64,000 nucleotides of DNA from positions 1-64,000 of the forward strand of contig NZ_JAEMXM010000014.1 in NCBI RefSeq assembly GCF_016482785.1, in the 5' to 3' direction. Made by a program: the position numbers and the translations under genes. The DNA comes from Paenibacillus alkalitolerans (GTDB lineage Bacteria; Bacillota; Bacilli; Paenibacillales; YIM-B00363). Shown one piece after another: positions 1-9,893 of the stretch (positions are counted from its first letter, which is position 1; every line of letters begins with the position of its first letter). Under the pieces are notes generated by a model that saw only the letters and a program-made list of their open reading frames with translations, made no database searches and was not told where the DNA came from.

Positions 1-516
1 TTATGGTCCTCAATGGTATTGCCGATGAGCTCCCCTCCACTGTCGTTCAGCCACAGCGTAATTGGACTGTTTGGACTTGCTGGTGTAGCGGGGGCATTGG
101 CCGCCAGCAGTGCGGGACGACTGGCAGACCGGGGATTAGGACAACGGACGACAGGCATCGCTTTGTTACTGTTAGTGTTTTCTTGGCTGCCACTAGGGTT
201 ACTACAGAAGTCCATGTGGCTGTTTATCATAGGGGTCGTTATGTTGGATTTCGCAGTGCAGGCGGTTCACGTTACTAATCAAAGTATGATATTAAGTGTT
301 CGTCCAGAAGCGAGGAGCAGGCTAACCGCAGTGTACATGATCTTTTATTCCTTTGGAAGCGCAACAGGTTCAGTTGCGTCGACCTGGATTTATTCTTGGG
401 CGGGGTGGTTCGGCGTGTGCATACTGGGGACCTTGGTAAGCATGATAGCGGTCGTTTTTTGGGCATGTACTTTGAAAATGTCCGATCGTTCTCCTATTGC
501 TACAGCAATGAAGTAG
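1..516 (+). CDS. MFS transporter, C-terminal part (5' end outside window)
   Basis: The reading frame is open from the first base, so the gene begins before the window. The visible 171 codons carry alternating hydrophobic segments and an intracellular-loop signature of the major facilitator superfamily (the GRLADRG stretch near residue 40). The protein ends soon after a last hydrophobic segment and a short polar tail, as expected for the C-terminal half of a 12-segment drug or sugar efflux-type permease (EmrD/YtbD-like). The substrate cannot be told from this fragment. It is followed convergently by an AraC-type regulator and does not obviously belong to the sugar loci downstream. Confidence 0.8.
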   Translation, partial: LWSSMVLPMSSPPLSFSHSVIGLFGLAGVAGALAASSAGRLADRGLGQRTTGIALLLLVFSWLPLGLLQKSMWLFIIGVVMLDFAVQAVHVTNQSMILSVRPEARSRLTAVYMIFYSFGSATGSVASTWIYSWAGWFGVCILGTLVSMIAVVFWACTLKMSDRSPIATAMK

Positions 517-597
517 AAATCGGCTAAATGAGTTCCGGCGTCCAATCGGCATAGTTGAATCGCAATTGGAGGGGGGAGACTGTGCTACTCTAGTAAC

Positions 598-1491
598 TTA
601 GATCCCTGATGAGTAGAGGGCCTTGTACTCCGAAGGCGTCATGTTCTGTATTTTTTTAAACCAAGTTGTGAAATAACTTGGCTGATGAAAACCGGACTCA
701 ATGGCCGCTTCCAGAACGGTACAATTCCCATTTCGTAGCATGCTCGCAGCGTTGTTTATTCGAATGAAATTCAAATATTCTATAGGCCGCATTCCGGTAT
801 GGGTTTTGAAAAATCTGCAAAAATGTGAACGACTTAAGGAGATGACGCCAGCCAATTGGTCGAGTTCAATTTTTTCACGGGCGTGTGTTTCCATGTAGAT
901 TAATACTTTCTTGATTAACGATTTAGCTTCGGAACGGTGAATGTGTTTGTTGGCTTTGCCTTTCTCGAGCAAATCATGCTGGTAAACATCTGAAAATAGT
1001 AGCAATAATAATCCTTTAAGCCCCAGTTCGTAAACGGCATGTTTGAGTTCGTATTTGTGCAGAATTTGCTGTATTCGAGACAGCAATTGGACATGGATGT
1101 TGTCGGTGATGGTTAAATACGAAGGGAATTTTTCAGATTTAAGCACCAAGGATGTAAGTTCATGGTCTGCGGCTTGATCCGAAGTGATCCAAGACAGCTT
1201 GAACACGATGGAATAATAAGTGACCTCGCACGATTGATCATTATAGCCGCTATGGAGTTCCCCAGGGTGAACAATTAGAGCCTCTCCTGCATGGAGGGGG
1301 AAATCGCTGTCCTCAATTCGAAAGACAGCCTGTCCTTTGTCTAAGAAAATAATTTCCATTTCATCATGCCAATGGATCGGCAGGATTTGTTGAACATCTT
1401 GGGGTTGCCTGACTTTATAGATTTGAAATGGAAAATTAGGCCTTCCATGTCTCTTATTCTCGTAATATCGGAATTCGAACAATTTAACCAC
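598..1491 (-). CDS. AraC family transcriptional regulator
   Basis: This 297-residue protein has the usual layout: an N-terminal cupin-like sensor domain (residues about 20-110, with the HWHDEMEIIF stretch typical of the sugar pocket) and a C-terminal double helix-turn-helix AraC domain (residues about 195-292, ending with the PSEYK motif). It is divergent from the GH31 gene at 1670 and probably controls it through the shared 180-bp promoter region. The listed start is a GTG directly against a GAGGAA sequence. A TTG three codons later (first base at 1482) has better Shine-Dalgarno spacing and may be the real start. The inducer is unknown; an alpha-xyloside would be a natural guess from the neighbour. 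Confidence 0.85.
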   Translation of the reverse strand: MVKLFEFRYYENKRHGRPNFPFQIYKVRQPQDVQQILPIHWHDEMEIIFLDKGQAVFRIEDSDFPLHAGEALIVHPGELHSGYNDQSCEVTYYSIVFKLSWITSDQAADHELTSLVLKSEKFPSYLTITDNIHVQLLSRIQQILHKYELKHAVYELGLKGLLLLLFSDVYQHDLLEKGKANKHIHRSEAKSLIKKVLIYMETHAREKIELDQLAGVISLSRSHFCRFFKTHTGMRPIEYLNFIRINNAASMLRNGNCTVLEAAIESGFHQPSYFTTWFKKIQNMTPSEYKALYSSGI

Positions 1492-1669
1492 TTCCTCGTT
1501 GAATGTTGGTTAACTGTCTGAGAATCATATTATTACAATAACATGTTGAAAATGAAGGAGGAAGATAATTAAGTGATAATATTGTGATAAATTCGAGCAA
1601 TAATGTTGGAGAAATAAAAAGTTAGTAGCAATATAATGGCGATATAATGAAATGGAGAAGGTGATAGTG

Positions 1670-4078
1670 ATGAAAATATTAGATTTTCAAGTGAATGAAA
1701 GCGGAATTACGATGAACACATCAAATGGTATGATTGATGTTTCTTTTTTCACTTCAAATATTGCTAGAATTCGGTATACCCTCGAGGATTTTTTTAGTGA
1801 TAAGGAAAGTTTAATGATCGTGAAGCAAGCAAAAACGGAATCGATTCAATGGCATATGCATGATCATGAGGTTTACCTTGAATTGTCAACCGATGATTTG
1901 ACCATCAGGATAGATAAAGCAACGTGTGCATTCACTTATTTCGATTCACAAGGAAATGTGTTGACGAAAGAGCCGGACAAGGGCGGGAAGACCTTAGAGC
2001 GAATCGATGTGATGCGGACGGTATTCAAAGATGCGGCGGAGCTCGAAACTAAACTCGGTGCGGATGGGCTCCGGGTGAACGTAGATGGACTGCAGCAGAC
2101 TGTCGATAGACAGGCCTTTCGAACGAAGCTGGAGTTTGAATGGCAGCAGGATGAGGCACTGTATGGCTTGGGATCTCATGAAGAAGGCATGATGAATTTG
2201 CGAGGAAAGCATCAATACCTCTATCAACAAAATATGAAAGCAGTGGTGCCGGCATTTCTATCCACCCGCGGCTATGGCGTACTTATAGATAATTATTCGC
2301 TGATGACCTTTCATGACGACTCATTCGGTTCATACCTATGGAGCGATGTGGATGAAGAAATGGATTACTTTATGATTGTTGGCCCGGAATTTGACGACAT
2401 CATTAAAGGCATCCGATATCTGACGGGAGAGGCTCCCATGCTCCCTAAATGGGCGTTCGGCTATGTCCAATCGAAAGAGAGGTATGTCTCCCAGCAAGAG
2501 CTGATCAATACGGTCAAGGCATATCGTGACCGCGATCTTCCGCTTGATTGCATCGTGCTTGACTGGCGTTCATGGGCCGGAGATCTGTGGGGGCAGAAAA
2601 CACTTGACCCGGATCGTTTTCCAGATCCTGGTGGCATGATGGAAACACTCCATGCGCTCAATGCCAAACTGATGGTTTCTATATGGCCGATCATGAACTC
2701 AGGCGGCGACAACCACCGAGAAATGAGTGAACGCGGATACCTGCTCGGCAACCAAGCTACGTATGACGCTTTTCAAGAAGATGCACGTCTATTATATTGG
2801 CAGCAAGCCAACGACGGTCTGTTCTCTCATGGGATAGACGCATGGTGGTGCGACTGCACAGAGCCATTCGAGGCGGATTGGAAGGGCGCAATCAAACCAG
2901 AGCCTGAACATCGTATGCTCATTAATACGGGCGAAGCCAAGCGCTACCTCGATCCTGAATATATCAACACATACTCACTGCTGCATTCCAAAGGCATCTA
3001 CGAAGGCCAGCGCGCTGCGACGGACAGCAAACGCGTGGTGAACCTGACTCGATCCGCTTTCGCAGGCCAGCATCGCTACGGCACCATCACCTGGTCGGGT
3101 GATATAGCTGCAAACTGGGACACGCTCAAGAAGCAAATTGCAGACGGACTTAATTTTTGCATCACAGGTTCGCCTTACTGGACGTTGGATATAGGTGCAT
3201 TCTTCGTGCAAAACAAACCGGATCTATGGTTCTGGAATGGTGATTATGATAAGGGTGTAGATGATCTGGGCTATCGTGAGCTCTACGTACGGTGGTTTCA
3301 ATTGGGCGCTTTTCTCCCGATGTTCCGCTCACATGGTACAGATACACCAAGGGAAATTTGGCAATTCGGTAAGCCCGGTGAGCCAATGTACGACACCCTA
3401 GTGAAGTATTTGAAGCTGCGGTATAGGTTGATGCCATACATTTACTCCCTAGCTGGAGCAGTTGCCCATCAGAGCTATACCATGTTTCGCGCTTTGGCAT
3501 TTGATTTCCGTCATGATGCGAACACATATAACATAGACGATCAATTTATGTTTGGACCGGCATTTATGGTCGCCCCTGTCACAACGGCCATGTACTACGG
3601 TCCGGACTCTCGTGAACTGAAGGGTACACATAAAACCCGTAGCGTCTATTTGCCATCAGGTACTTGGTACGACTATTGGACCGATCAACGAATCGAAGGA
3701 AACAAGAGCATAGTGGCTAAAGCAGATTTGGAGACCATGCCGCTGTTTGTTCGAGCGGGCGCAATTGTTTCAACAGGACCTGATATACAGTATGCCGAAG
3801 AGCAGCGAGCAGCAGTCATTCATCTAAAAATCTACCCTGGTGCAGACGGGTCCTTCACGCTGTATGAGGATGAAGGAGATAATTACAACTACGAAGATGG
3901 ACATTTTTCCACGATCGAAATGAATTGGCGCAACACTAAGCGCACACTTACGCTTGAGAAGAGGTCGGGCAGCTTTGAAGGGATGCAGCGGCAAAGACAA
4001 TTTTCAATTGAAATAGCTGGGGAAGCTCATCATACCGCTATTTCGTATTCCGGTGAACAAGCCATCGTACAATTGTAG
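1670..4078 (+). CDS. GH31 glycoside hydrolase, probable alpha-xylosidase
   Basis: This 802-residue protein has the GH31 layout: an N-terminal beta-sandwich, a (beta/alpha)8 barrel and C-terminal beta domains. The catalytic nucleophile is predicted at Asp395 in WWCDCTEPF and the acid/base at Asp478 in TWSGDI. The region PKWAFGYVQSKERY is the usual start of the barrel. The composition resembles bacterial alpha-xylosidases that remove xylose from xyloglucan oligosaccharides, but an alpha-glucosidase role cannot be excluded. No signal peptide is seen, so it should act in the cytoplasm. The start at 1670 is preferred over an upstream ATG at 1652 because GGAGAAGG lies eight bases before it. An AraC regulator is encoded divergently. 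Confidence 0.88.
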   Translation: MKILDFQVNESGITMNTSNGMIDVSFFTSNIARIRYTLEDFFSDKESLMIVKQAKTESIQWHMHDHEVYLELSTDDLTIRIDKATCAFTYFDSQGNVLTKEPDKGGKTLERIDVMRTVFKDAAELETKLGADGLRVNVDGLQQTVDRQAFRTKLEFEWQQDEALYGLGSHEEGMMNLRGKHQYLYQQNMKAVVPAFLSTRGYGVLIDNYSLMTFHDDSFGSYLWSDVDEEMDYFMIVGPEFDDIIKGIRYLTGEAPMLPKWAFGYVQSKERYVSQQELINTVKAYRDRDLPLDCIVLDWRSWAGDLWGQKTLDPDRFPDPGGMMETLHALNAKLMVSIWPIMNSGGDNHREMSERGYLLGNQATYDAFQEDARLLYWQQANDGLFSHGIDAWWCDCTEPFEADWKGAIKPEPEHRMLINTGEAKRYLDPEYINTYSLLHSKGIYEGQRAATDSKRVVNLTRSAFAGQHRYGTITWSGDIAANWDTLKKQIADGLNFCITGSPYWTLDIGAFFVQNKPDLWFWNGDYDKGVDDLGYRELYVRWFQLGAFLPMFRSHGTDTPREIWQFGKPGEPMYDTLVKYLKLRYRLMPYIYSLAGAVAHQSYTMFRALAFDFRHDANTYNIDDQFMFGPAFMVAPVTTAMYYGPDSRELKGTHKTRSVYLPSGTWYDYWTDQRIEGNKSIVAKADLETMPLFVRAGAIVSTGPDIQYAEEQRAAVIHLKIYPGADGSFTLYEDEGDNYNYEDGHFSTIEMNWRNTKRTLTLEKRSGSFEGMQRQRQFSIEIAGEAHHTAISYSGEQAIVQL

Positions 4079-4157
4079 GATGACAACGCTTTGCGGCAGG
4101 TGAACAGCAAAAGGACCCTTGGACCCTTGGTACTGATCGTATCAAGGGTGTACTAAA

Positions 4158-4171
4158 TGAAAGCGTTATCC
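4158..4171 (+). promoter_or_regulatory. cre-like site (CcpA)
   Basis: TGAAAGCGTTATCC matches 13 of 14 positions of the Firmicutes catabolite-responsive element consensus TGWAANCGNTNWCA. It lies just upstream of the Shine-Dalgarno of the membrane AraC gene at 4189, a position where CcpA binding would repress transcription. A hairpin (4123-4149) without a T-run precedes it. Confidence 0.5.
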
Positions 4172-4188
4172 AAAAAGGGGGAAGGATT

Positions 4189-6405
4189 ATGCCTGATATA
4201 AAATTCAAGTCTTACTCTTTACGGACACTTGTGATTACATTAAGTATTTTTGCAATCATACTTATTGCCCTATGTGGCGGGCTCTTATATTCCAAAGCAA
4301 ATCAAATAATGATCGAGGAAGTAGCGAAGGAAAGCCGCCATCGGGTAGAGAACATAAAGGATTTTATTGAAACCAATTTATTGGCCAAATATGAAAACGT
4401 TTTCTCGAATAAAGTCATGGCAACGATCAGCACAAAAAACAGTGAGGAAATCCGGTATTTTCTGGATCATTCCGAAGAAGACAATTTGTATCGGGTTTCA
4501 CGACTTCGTAATGATTTGGAATTAATGCAGTCCGCACACTTGGGAATAGAAGATATCACCCTGTATTTTAAAAAATCCGACTTTGTGGTGGATACTAACT
4601 ATTATTATGAAGATGCGTTAAATTCAGAGGAATATGATTTTATTAATCGTCTGTCCACTTCCGTACCTCATCAATGGTTTCAAAGGGTAAGACCCGACGG
4701 CCGTGAAGTATTAACTTATATTTTTACCCTTCCTTATAAAGCTGAATCAGATAAAATCAAGGGATATATGTATATAGATATTGATATCCAATATATCGAA
4801 CATATGCTAGATGCTATGATGGGTTCACCGGATGAAGCTATTTATATCATAGATAAAGCCGGCAATTCAATTAACTCGACAACCGCAACGTATCAAATCA
4901 ATTCAATGCAACTCAACCAATGGATGTCCGAAGCAGACTTCAAAGTCGAATCAATCGAAGGACGTAAGACAGTAGTTACATTTTCCAAAGCCGGGACCGG
5001 CGACAATGATTGGAATTATATTGTAGTAAGACCCATGCAGTCGTTCTTTCTGTCTGCCCAGAAATTACAGAGGGATATTGTCCTGGTCTGTTTGATTGTG
5101 ATGGTCATAGGATTGTTAACTTCATACCTAATTTCTCGACGTCTGCATTTGCCTTTGAGGAAAATGGTGGCAGATATTAGACGCATTTATGGAGCTTCGT
5201 TTCCTGCTCATCAAGCAAATGAATACAAATATATCAATCAAGTGTTTTTTTTAATGGATATGAAAATTTCATCCTTGCATAATCAACTTAAGAATGAGCA
5301 AATTCACAGTTTACTTCGAGGTAACTTACAGGAGATGGATGATCTACCCATTCCTCCTGATTCTTCTTATCTGATCGGTTATATCCGTCTTCACAGCGGG
5401 AATATTGACACCTTCAGGACACGCTATCAAAAAATGGGGCACGTACATCCTTATCGTATAATCACGATCAATCCCCGGGAAACCGCTGTTCTGTATATAC
5501 TGCATCAGGGAGAAGTCGAACACGATTCATATGATCAAATCAGGTCGGAAATCGAAAAATTTAAAATACTTACCCGGAACGACTTTGTTTTTTCAGTAGG
5601 TTTAGGAAATCTTGTACGATCCTATAAAGAAATTCCAAATTCATATGATAAAGCATTACAATCACTTGAATATGTATATTTATACGGCTATGGAGCCATC
5701 TTATTATACCGCGACATTATAGGACGACGCGGATGGCCTGAAAAAATGGAATATGATCGCCTTGAAACTGCGTTGAGTGCAGGGAATATACAGACTACAA
5801 CAGATTTTATTCACAAGTTTCAGGAAAAAATGATGGATAGCGACTATTCCCTTGAAGTCATCCATCTTGCTGTTGTACGTTTAACGGCTACACTATATCA
5901 AGTCATGCTTCGTCACGAATTGCAAGATGTTTTCAAGGTGACAGCGGACTTTTTTACAAGCTTTAAGAAGGATACCTTAAAGGAGACACTTCACCACATC
6001 TTGGAATACTGTCAAAAGGTAGTCCGATTTATAGAAGATTCCCAAAATAATTCTCGCACAAGTACAATGAAGGATATCAAGAACTATATCGATCAAAATC
6101 TCGATCAAGACATATCCTTGGACGCGCTCTCTGAGCGGTTTTCATTCTCAATTTCCTATATATCAAGAACGTTCAGTGAAATATTTCAGGTTTCGTTTTC
6201 TGAATACTTAACCGGCATGAGACTGGAGAGGGCAGCCGAGTCGCTATGCGGCAGTTCAAAATCCGTAACCGAAATCTCATCGATGGTCGGTTACCGAAAT
6301 GTTCAATATTTTTGCACGAAGTTTAAAAATAAGTATGGCGTTACACCAAGCCAATATCGAAAGTCTATGCAAGGAAAAGAAATACAGGATCCAGATTATA
6401 TTTGA
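4189..6405 (+). CDS. Membrane-anchored AraC-type one-component sensor/regulator
   Basis: The 738-residue protein begins with a membrane segment (about residues 14-36) and has an extracellular sensor region resembling a double Cache domain (about 40-300). A second membrane segment follows (about 302-325), then a cytoplasmic linker, and the protein ends in an AraC DNA-binding domain (about residues 630-730). Proteins of this kind in Paenibacillus lie next to LplABC-type importers and are thought to sense an extracellular sugar and act directly on DNA. GGGGGAAGG precedes the ATG. It would regulate the importer remnant and catabolic genes that follow, although a terminator lies immediately after it. 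Confidence 0.85.
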   Translation: MPDIKFKSYSLRTLVITLSIFAIILIALCGGLLYSKANQIMIEEVAKESRHRVENIKDFIETNLLAKYENVFSNKVMATISTKNSEEIRYFLDHSEEDNLYRVSRLRNDLELMQSAHLGIEDITLYFKKSDFVVDTNYYYEDALNSEEYDFINRLSTSVPHQWFQRVRPDGREVLTYIFTLPYKAESDKIKGYMYIDIDIQYIEHMLDAMMGSPDEAIYIIDKAGNSINSTTATYQINSMQLNQWMSEADFKVESIEGRKTVVTFSKAGTGDNDWNYIVVRPMQSFFLSAQKLQRDIVLVCLIVMVIGLLTSYLISRRLHLPLRKMVADIRRIYGASFPAHQANEYKYINQVFFLMDMKISSLHNQLKNEQIHSLLRGNLQEMDDLPIPPDSSYLIGYIRLHSGNIDTFRTRYQKMGHVHPYRIITINPRETAVLYILHQGEVEHDSYDQIRSEIEKFKILTRNDFVFSVGLGNLVRSYKEIPNSYDKALQSLEYVYLYGYGAILLYRDIIGRRGWPEKMEYDRLETALSAGNIQTTTDFIHKFQEKMMDSDYSLEVIHLAVVRLTATLYQVMLRHELQDVFKVTADFFTSFKKDTLKETLHHILEYCQKVVRFIEDSQNNSRTSTMKDIKNYIDQNLDQDISLDALSERFSFSISYISRTFSEIFQVSFSEYLTGMRLERAAESLCGSSKSVTEISSMVGYRNVQYFCTKFKNKYGVTPSQYRKSMQGKEIQDPDYI

Positions 6406-6418
6406 ATGGTATGCTATG

Positions 6419-6438
6419 AGCCTCCAACAATGGAGGCT
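6419..6438 (+). terminator. Intrinsic terminator after membrane AraC gene
   Basis: AGCCTCCA (6419-6426) pairs perfectly with TGGAGGCT (6431-6438) across a four-base loop, followed by TTTATTA. It separates the sensor gene from the truncated permease downstream. Confidence 0.75.
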
Positions 6439-6533
6439 TTTATTATGCTTAAAATTTATTGTGTTCCTTTATAAAATCTTGTGCAGTCAAAATAATATAA
6501 TCATTAAACTGAAATTGAAATTGCCCCCATTAA

Positions 6534-7337
6534 GACACTGCACTTAAAATAAGCAACGTGGGAAGCGCACCGGCTGAAGCCATGAGATCAGGAATTCATC
6601 TTTATCCCAAAGAACTCTCCTTTGAGGCGTACAAAGCAGCGCTTAATTCAGATGGAATCTGGGTTGGGTTTAGCAATACGATTTTCCGGACTGTGGTGGG
6701 AACGCTGCTTTCCTTGGTCTTGATGGCCCTGACGGCCTATCCCCTGGCCAAGAAGCACTTACCCCACCGCACCTTATTTACAATGGTGATTTTATTTACA
6801 ATGTTTTTTCAGGGCGGCTTAATCCCCACTTACTTATTAATTCAAAATCTTGGTCTGATAGATTCCCGCTGGGTTTATATATTAGCGCCTCCATTCTTAA
6901 TTAATACCTTTTCCATGCTGATCATGCGCAACTTTTTTATGGGCATCCCAGCCGAGCTTGAGGATTCCGCAAAGATAGACGGAGCCAATGACATACGAAT
7001 TTTGTCTTCCATCGTAATTCCCCTATCGAAACCAATCCTGGCTACTGTGGCGCTTTGGGCCGCCGTCTTTCACTGGAATTCCTGGTTTGACGGGTTGATC
7101 TACATTCAGGACCAAAAGAAAATTTTACTGCAGATTTTCTTACGGCGACTGGTTGTAGAGAACCAAAATCAAGAGCTGGCGATGCTTATGGATATGGCAA
7201 CCGGTCCCCAATTGGTAACGCCTGAGACGGTTAAAGCTGCTGTGTTGATGGTTACCGTACTGCCGATCTTGCTTGTCTACCCATTTCTGCAAAAATATTT
7301 TGTGCGCGGCATCATGATTGGCTCATTGAAAGGGTAA
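6534..7337 (+). pseudogene. Truncated LplC/YtcP-type sugar ABC permease
   Basis: The reading frame is open from 6534 and resembles carbohydrate permeases of the LplC type from the periplasmic-loop motif SAPAEAM onward. The inner-membrane EAA loop is present (DSAKIDGANDIRIL) and the normal C-terminus RGIMIGSLKG is intact. Missing are about 40 N-terminal residues containing the first membrane segment, and a start codon with a Shine-Dalgarno; the best candidate, a GTG at 6558, has none. The partner LplB permease that normally sits just before this gene is also absent, and the preceding sequence runs straight into a terminator. A deletion of the whole LplB gene and the 5' end of LplC explains this. 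The importer is probably inactive. Confidence 0.75.
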
Positions 7338-7402
7338 TGACATGAAATGTTAAGCGGAACCTATGTTCTATTAACATAAAAAATCACAAGGAGGATATTA
7401 CC

Positions 7403-9013
7403 ATGCAAAAAGCTAAAAAAATGTTCAGCGTGCTGCTTGTGCTAATGCTAGTTATTGCCTTGGCAGCATGCAGCAGCAATTCGCAGCCCTCGCATTTAAA
7501 CAAGGGAAATGCAAAAAAAGAAGAAACCAATACTAAAGGGGATTCATCCAGTTCAGCAGACAGTTCATCGTCAAAGGAAGCTCCCATAGAAATTACTTGG
7601 CTTAGCTTCTTTCCCCCTGATACCGATGACACCCCTGTACAAAAATATCTAGAAGAAACGTTTAATGTCAAGATTAAAAACATGCGCATTGACCGTTCTA
7701 ATTGGGGGGAGCAGTTGAATATTAAACTGGCCTCCAAGGAAATTCCAGACATCTTCTGGCTATGGGGTGCGGGCGATATTGAAAATTATGCCACTCAGGG
7801 CCTTCTTGCGGAGCTGCCGGTGGAGTTAATTAAAGAGAAAATGCCACAATATGCACAATCCGTAGATGAGGTAGACCCCAAACTATGGGAATATGGGAAA
7901 CACGAAGGAAAAAGCTACGGAATCCCATTGTATTGGCCTGATGGTACAACACCCTTCCTCCCGGCTTATAACGGCAAATGGCTGAACGCTGTGGGATATA
8001 ACAAAGCACCGCAGACCTTAGAGGAAATGGAAGACGTTTTATACAAATTTCGCAATAATGACCCGGACGGCAACGGCAAAAAAGATACTTACGGCATCTC
8101 TGCCAGAGGAAAAGACGGTCTAGCCTTCGCTTTCAACAGTGTTTTTGGGGCCTTTGGTGTACAGCCAAAATTCTGGACGAAAGATGCGAACGGAGAGCTT
8201 GTGTTCGGGATGATCACTGAGGAAGCAAGACAAGGGTTCCTCGTCTTGAACAAATGGTGGAAGGACGGCATTATTGATCCCGAATTCATTACAGTCGATG
8301 ATGCCAAGTCCACTCAGATTTTATCCGAAGGCCGTGTAGGTATGATGGACGGCGGGATGTGGATGCATTATCATCCGGTTTCAGGGAAAATCGGCTCCGC
8401 CTTTAAAGGAGCCCAACCCGATGCTGAACTCATAGTAGGCAAACCGGTAACAGGACCTGATGGAGCCAGCGGCGGATTAGCATGGGGTTCCAAGAACAGC
8501 TATATCGGTATGGGAATACAAGTTGCCGATGACCCAGAGAAAATGAATAAAATCTTCGAAATTCTTGAGGCAACTGCAACAGTAGATGAGGCGTATCTAA
8601 TGACAACCTTCGGTGTCGAGGGCGAGCATTATGAATTGAAGAACGGCGTACCTGAGGCCAAGCCGGAATACGCTGATATCCAGAAAAGGGCAGCCAAGAT
8701 TGGAGCCGGAAATTTCTACAATATGTTTATTGGAAAATCGTTGGCGATGTTTAAATACAACTACACGCAGGAACAGCTGGATCTCAGGCAGAAACTAACA
8801 GAAAACGCTCCAATCATAACGGACGAATTAACGTTCAGAGTACCTGTGATGTCTGAGTACCCCGATCTTGGTAAATTAGGAGACGAGTATTACATTAAGT
8901 TTATTACCGGTGAAGTTAATTTAACTGATGGATTTGATGAATTCGTCAAGGAATGGAAACAATCCGGCGGCGAAGCAATTACTAAGCAAGCTAATGAAAT
9001 CTATGCAGAATAG
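7403..9013 (+). CDS. Extracellular solute-binding lipoprotein of sugar importer
   Basis: This 536-residue protein has a lipoprotein signal peptide with lipobox LAAC (Cys23), a Ser/Thr/Lys-rich linker, and a body resembling LplA-type family 1 binding proteins. A calcium-loop-like DPDGNGKKDTYG segment is at about residue 215. It would bind an oligosaccharide outside the membrane. AAGGAGG precedes the ATG. In this locus both permeases are damaged or missing, so the binding protein may be an orphan or may feed another importer. A perfect hairpin terminator follows. Confidence 0.88.
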   Translation: MQKAKKMFSVLLVLMLVIALAACSSNSQPSHLNKGNAKKEETNTKGDSSSSADSSSSKEAPIEITWLSFFPPDTDDTPVQKYLEETFNVKIKNMRIDRSNWGEQLNIKLASKEIPDIFWLWGAGDIENYATQGLLAELPVELIKEKMPQYAQSVDEVDPKLWEYGKHEGKSYGIPLYWPDGTTPFLPAYNGKWLNAVGYNKAPQTLEEMEDVLYKFRNNDPDGNGKKDTYGISARGKDGLAFAFNSVFGAFGVQPKFWTKDANGELVFGMITEEARQGFLVLNKWWKDGIIDPEFITVDDAKSTQILSEGRVGMMDGGMWMHYHPVSGKIGSAFKGAQPDAELIVGKPVTGPDGASGGLAWGSKNSYIGMGIQVADDPEKMNKIFEILEATATVDEAYLMTTFGVEGEHYELKNGVPEAKPEYADIQKRAAKIGAGNFYNMFIGKSLAMFKYNYTQEQLDLRQKLTENAPIITDELTFRVPVMSEYPDLGKLGDEYYIKFITGEVNLTDGFDEFVKEWKQSGGEAITKQANEIYAE

Positions 9014-9040
9014 TTCAATTCATCTAATGCAATGAACGCA

Positions 9041-9081
9041 AACAGGAGATGCAGCCATCCGCTATGGATGCATCTCCTGTT
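9041..9081 (+). terminator. Hairpin terminator after binding-protein gene
   Basis: AACAGGAGATGCA (9041-9053) is perfectly complementary to TGCATCTCCTGTT (9069-9081). The downstream T-run is weak (TACATTAATTT), so partial read-through into the catabolic genes is possible. Confidence 0.65.
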
Positions 9082-9111
9082 ACATTAATTTGAAAGTGGT
9101 GGTTGTAAACC

Positions 9112-9849
9112 ATGAAGTTCGGAATTGCTGATTACGGATTCAATGTTTGGGATGGCGGCTGTTTCGATTATGAAGAACGCTGGCTTCAGCTTAAGAAAAT
9201 TGGTTATGAAGGAGTAGAGCGGCTTACCTTTGCCAACGCGGAGGATGCGATGCATAAGGCAGCGAGAATGCGAAAGCTAGGAATGGACTTTACGACTGTG
9301 CGAGGCCCGAGCGGCGAGCTTTCCATTCAATGGACGTCCGCTCTAGGCAAGTCCTATGTGTGGACGGAAGTCAGCGGCAAGGATTTCAATACCTTTTGCC
9401 GGCAGGTGAATATTCAAGCAGAAGCGTGTGAGCGTTGGGGCATTCATGTTGCCCTTCATAACCATATGGGGACCTTGGTAGAGACTCAAGAAGAGCTGGA
9501 GGCATTTCTAAACCGCTGTCCTAAGTGCAATCTTGTATTGGATACCGCCCATTTAGCAGCGGCAGGCGGCAATCCGGCAGAGATTGTAAAGAAATACCCG
9601 GAGCGTCTTCAGGTAGTTCATCTGAAGGATTGGCTGCTCCTTGACCCAGACAAAGAGCAATGGCATCAGCGCGGGCGGTTCTGCGAGCTTGGCGCAGGCA
9701 ATATCGGATTGGATAACGTCGCTGTAATGAAAGCCTTGGTAGAGGTCGGATACGACGGATGGGTCTTCATCGAGCATGATACTCATTTGCAGGATCCGCT
9801 GAAGGACCTTTCCATCAGCAGAGAGTTTCTGCGAAATATTGGATTCTAG
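9112..9849 (+). CDS. Sugar phosphate isomerase/epimerase family protein
   Basis: This 245-residue TIM-barrel protein belongs to the AP-endonuclease-2-like xylose isomerase superfamily. Metal-binding signatures are present: the LHNHMG stretch near residue 120, the LDTAHL stretch near 145, a VVHLKDW stretch near 170, and a final FIEHD. Members interconvert keto- and aldo-sugars or inositol intermediates. It lies directly before two Gfo/Idh/MocA dehydrogenases, a pairing common in catabolic clusters for unusual sugars, inositols or sugar acids. The protein is slightly shorter than most relatives (about 260-280). The substrate cannot be assigned. Confidence 0.8.
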   Translation: MKFGIADYGFNVWDGGCFDYEERWLQLKKIGYEGVERLTFANAEDAMHKAARMRKLGMDFTTVRGPSGELSIQWTSALGKSYVWTEVSGKDFNTFCRQVNIQAEACERWGIHVALHNHMGTLVETQEELEAFLNRCPKCNLVLDTAHLAAAGGNPAEIVKKYPERLQVVHLKDWLLLDPDKEQWHQRGRFCELGAGNIGLDNVAVMKALVEVGYDGWVFIEHDTHLQDPLKDLSISREFLRNIGF

Positions 9850-9893
9850 TAGAACCAATCATTGACTTTATAGTAAGGAGTGAACATCATCTG

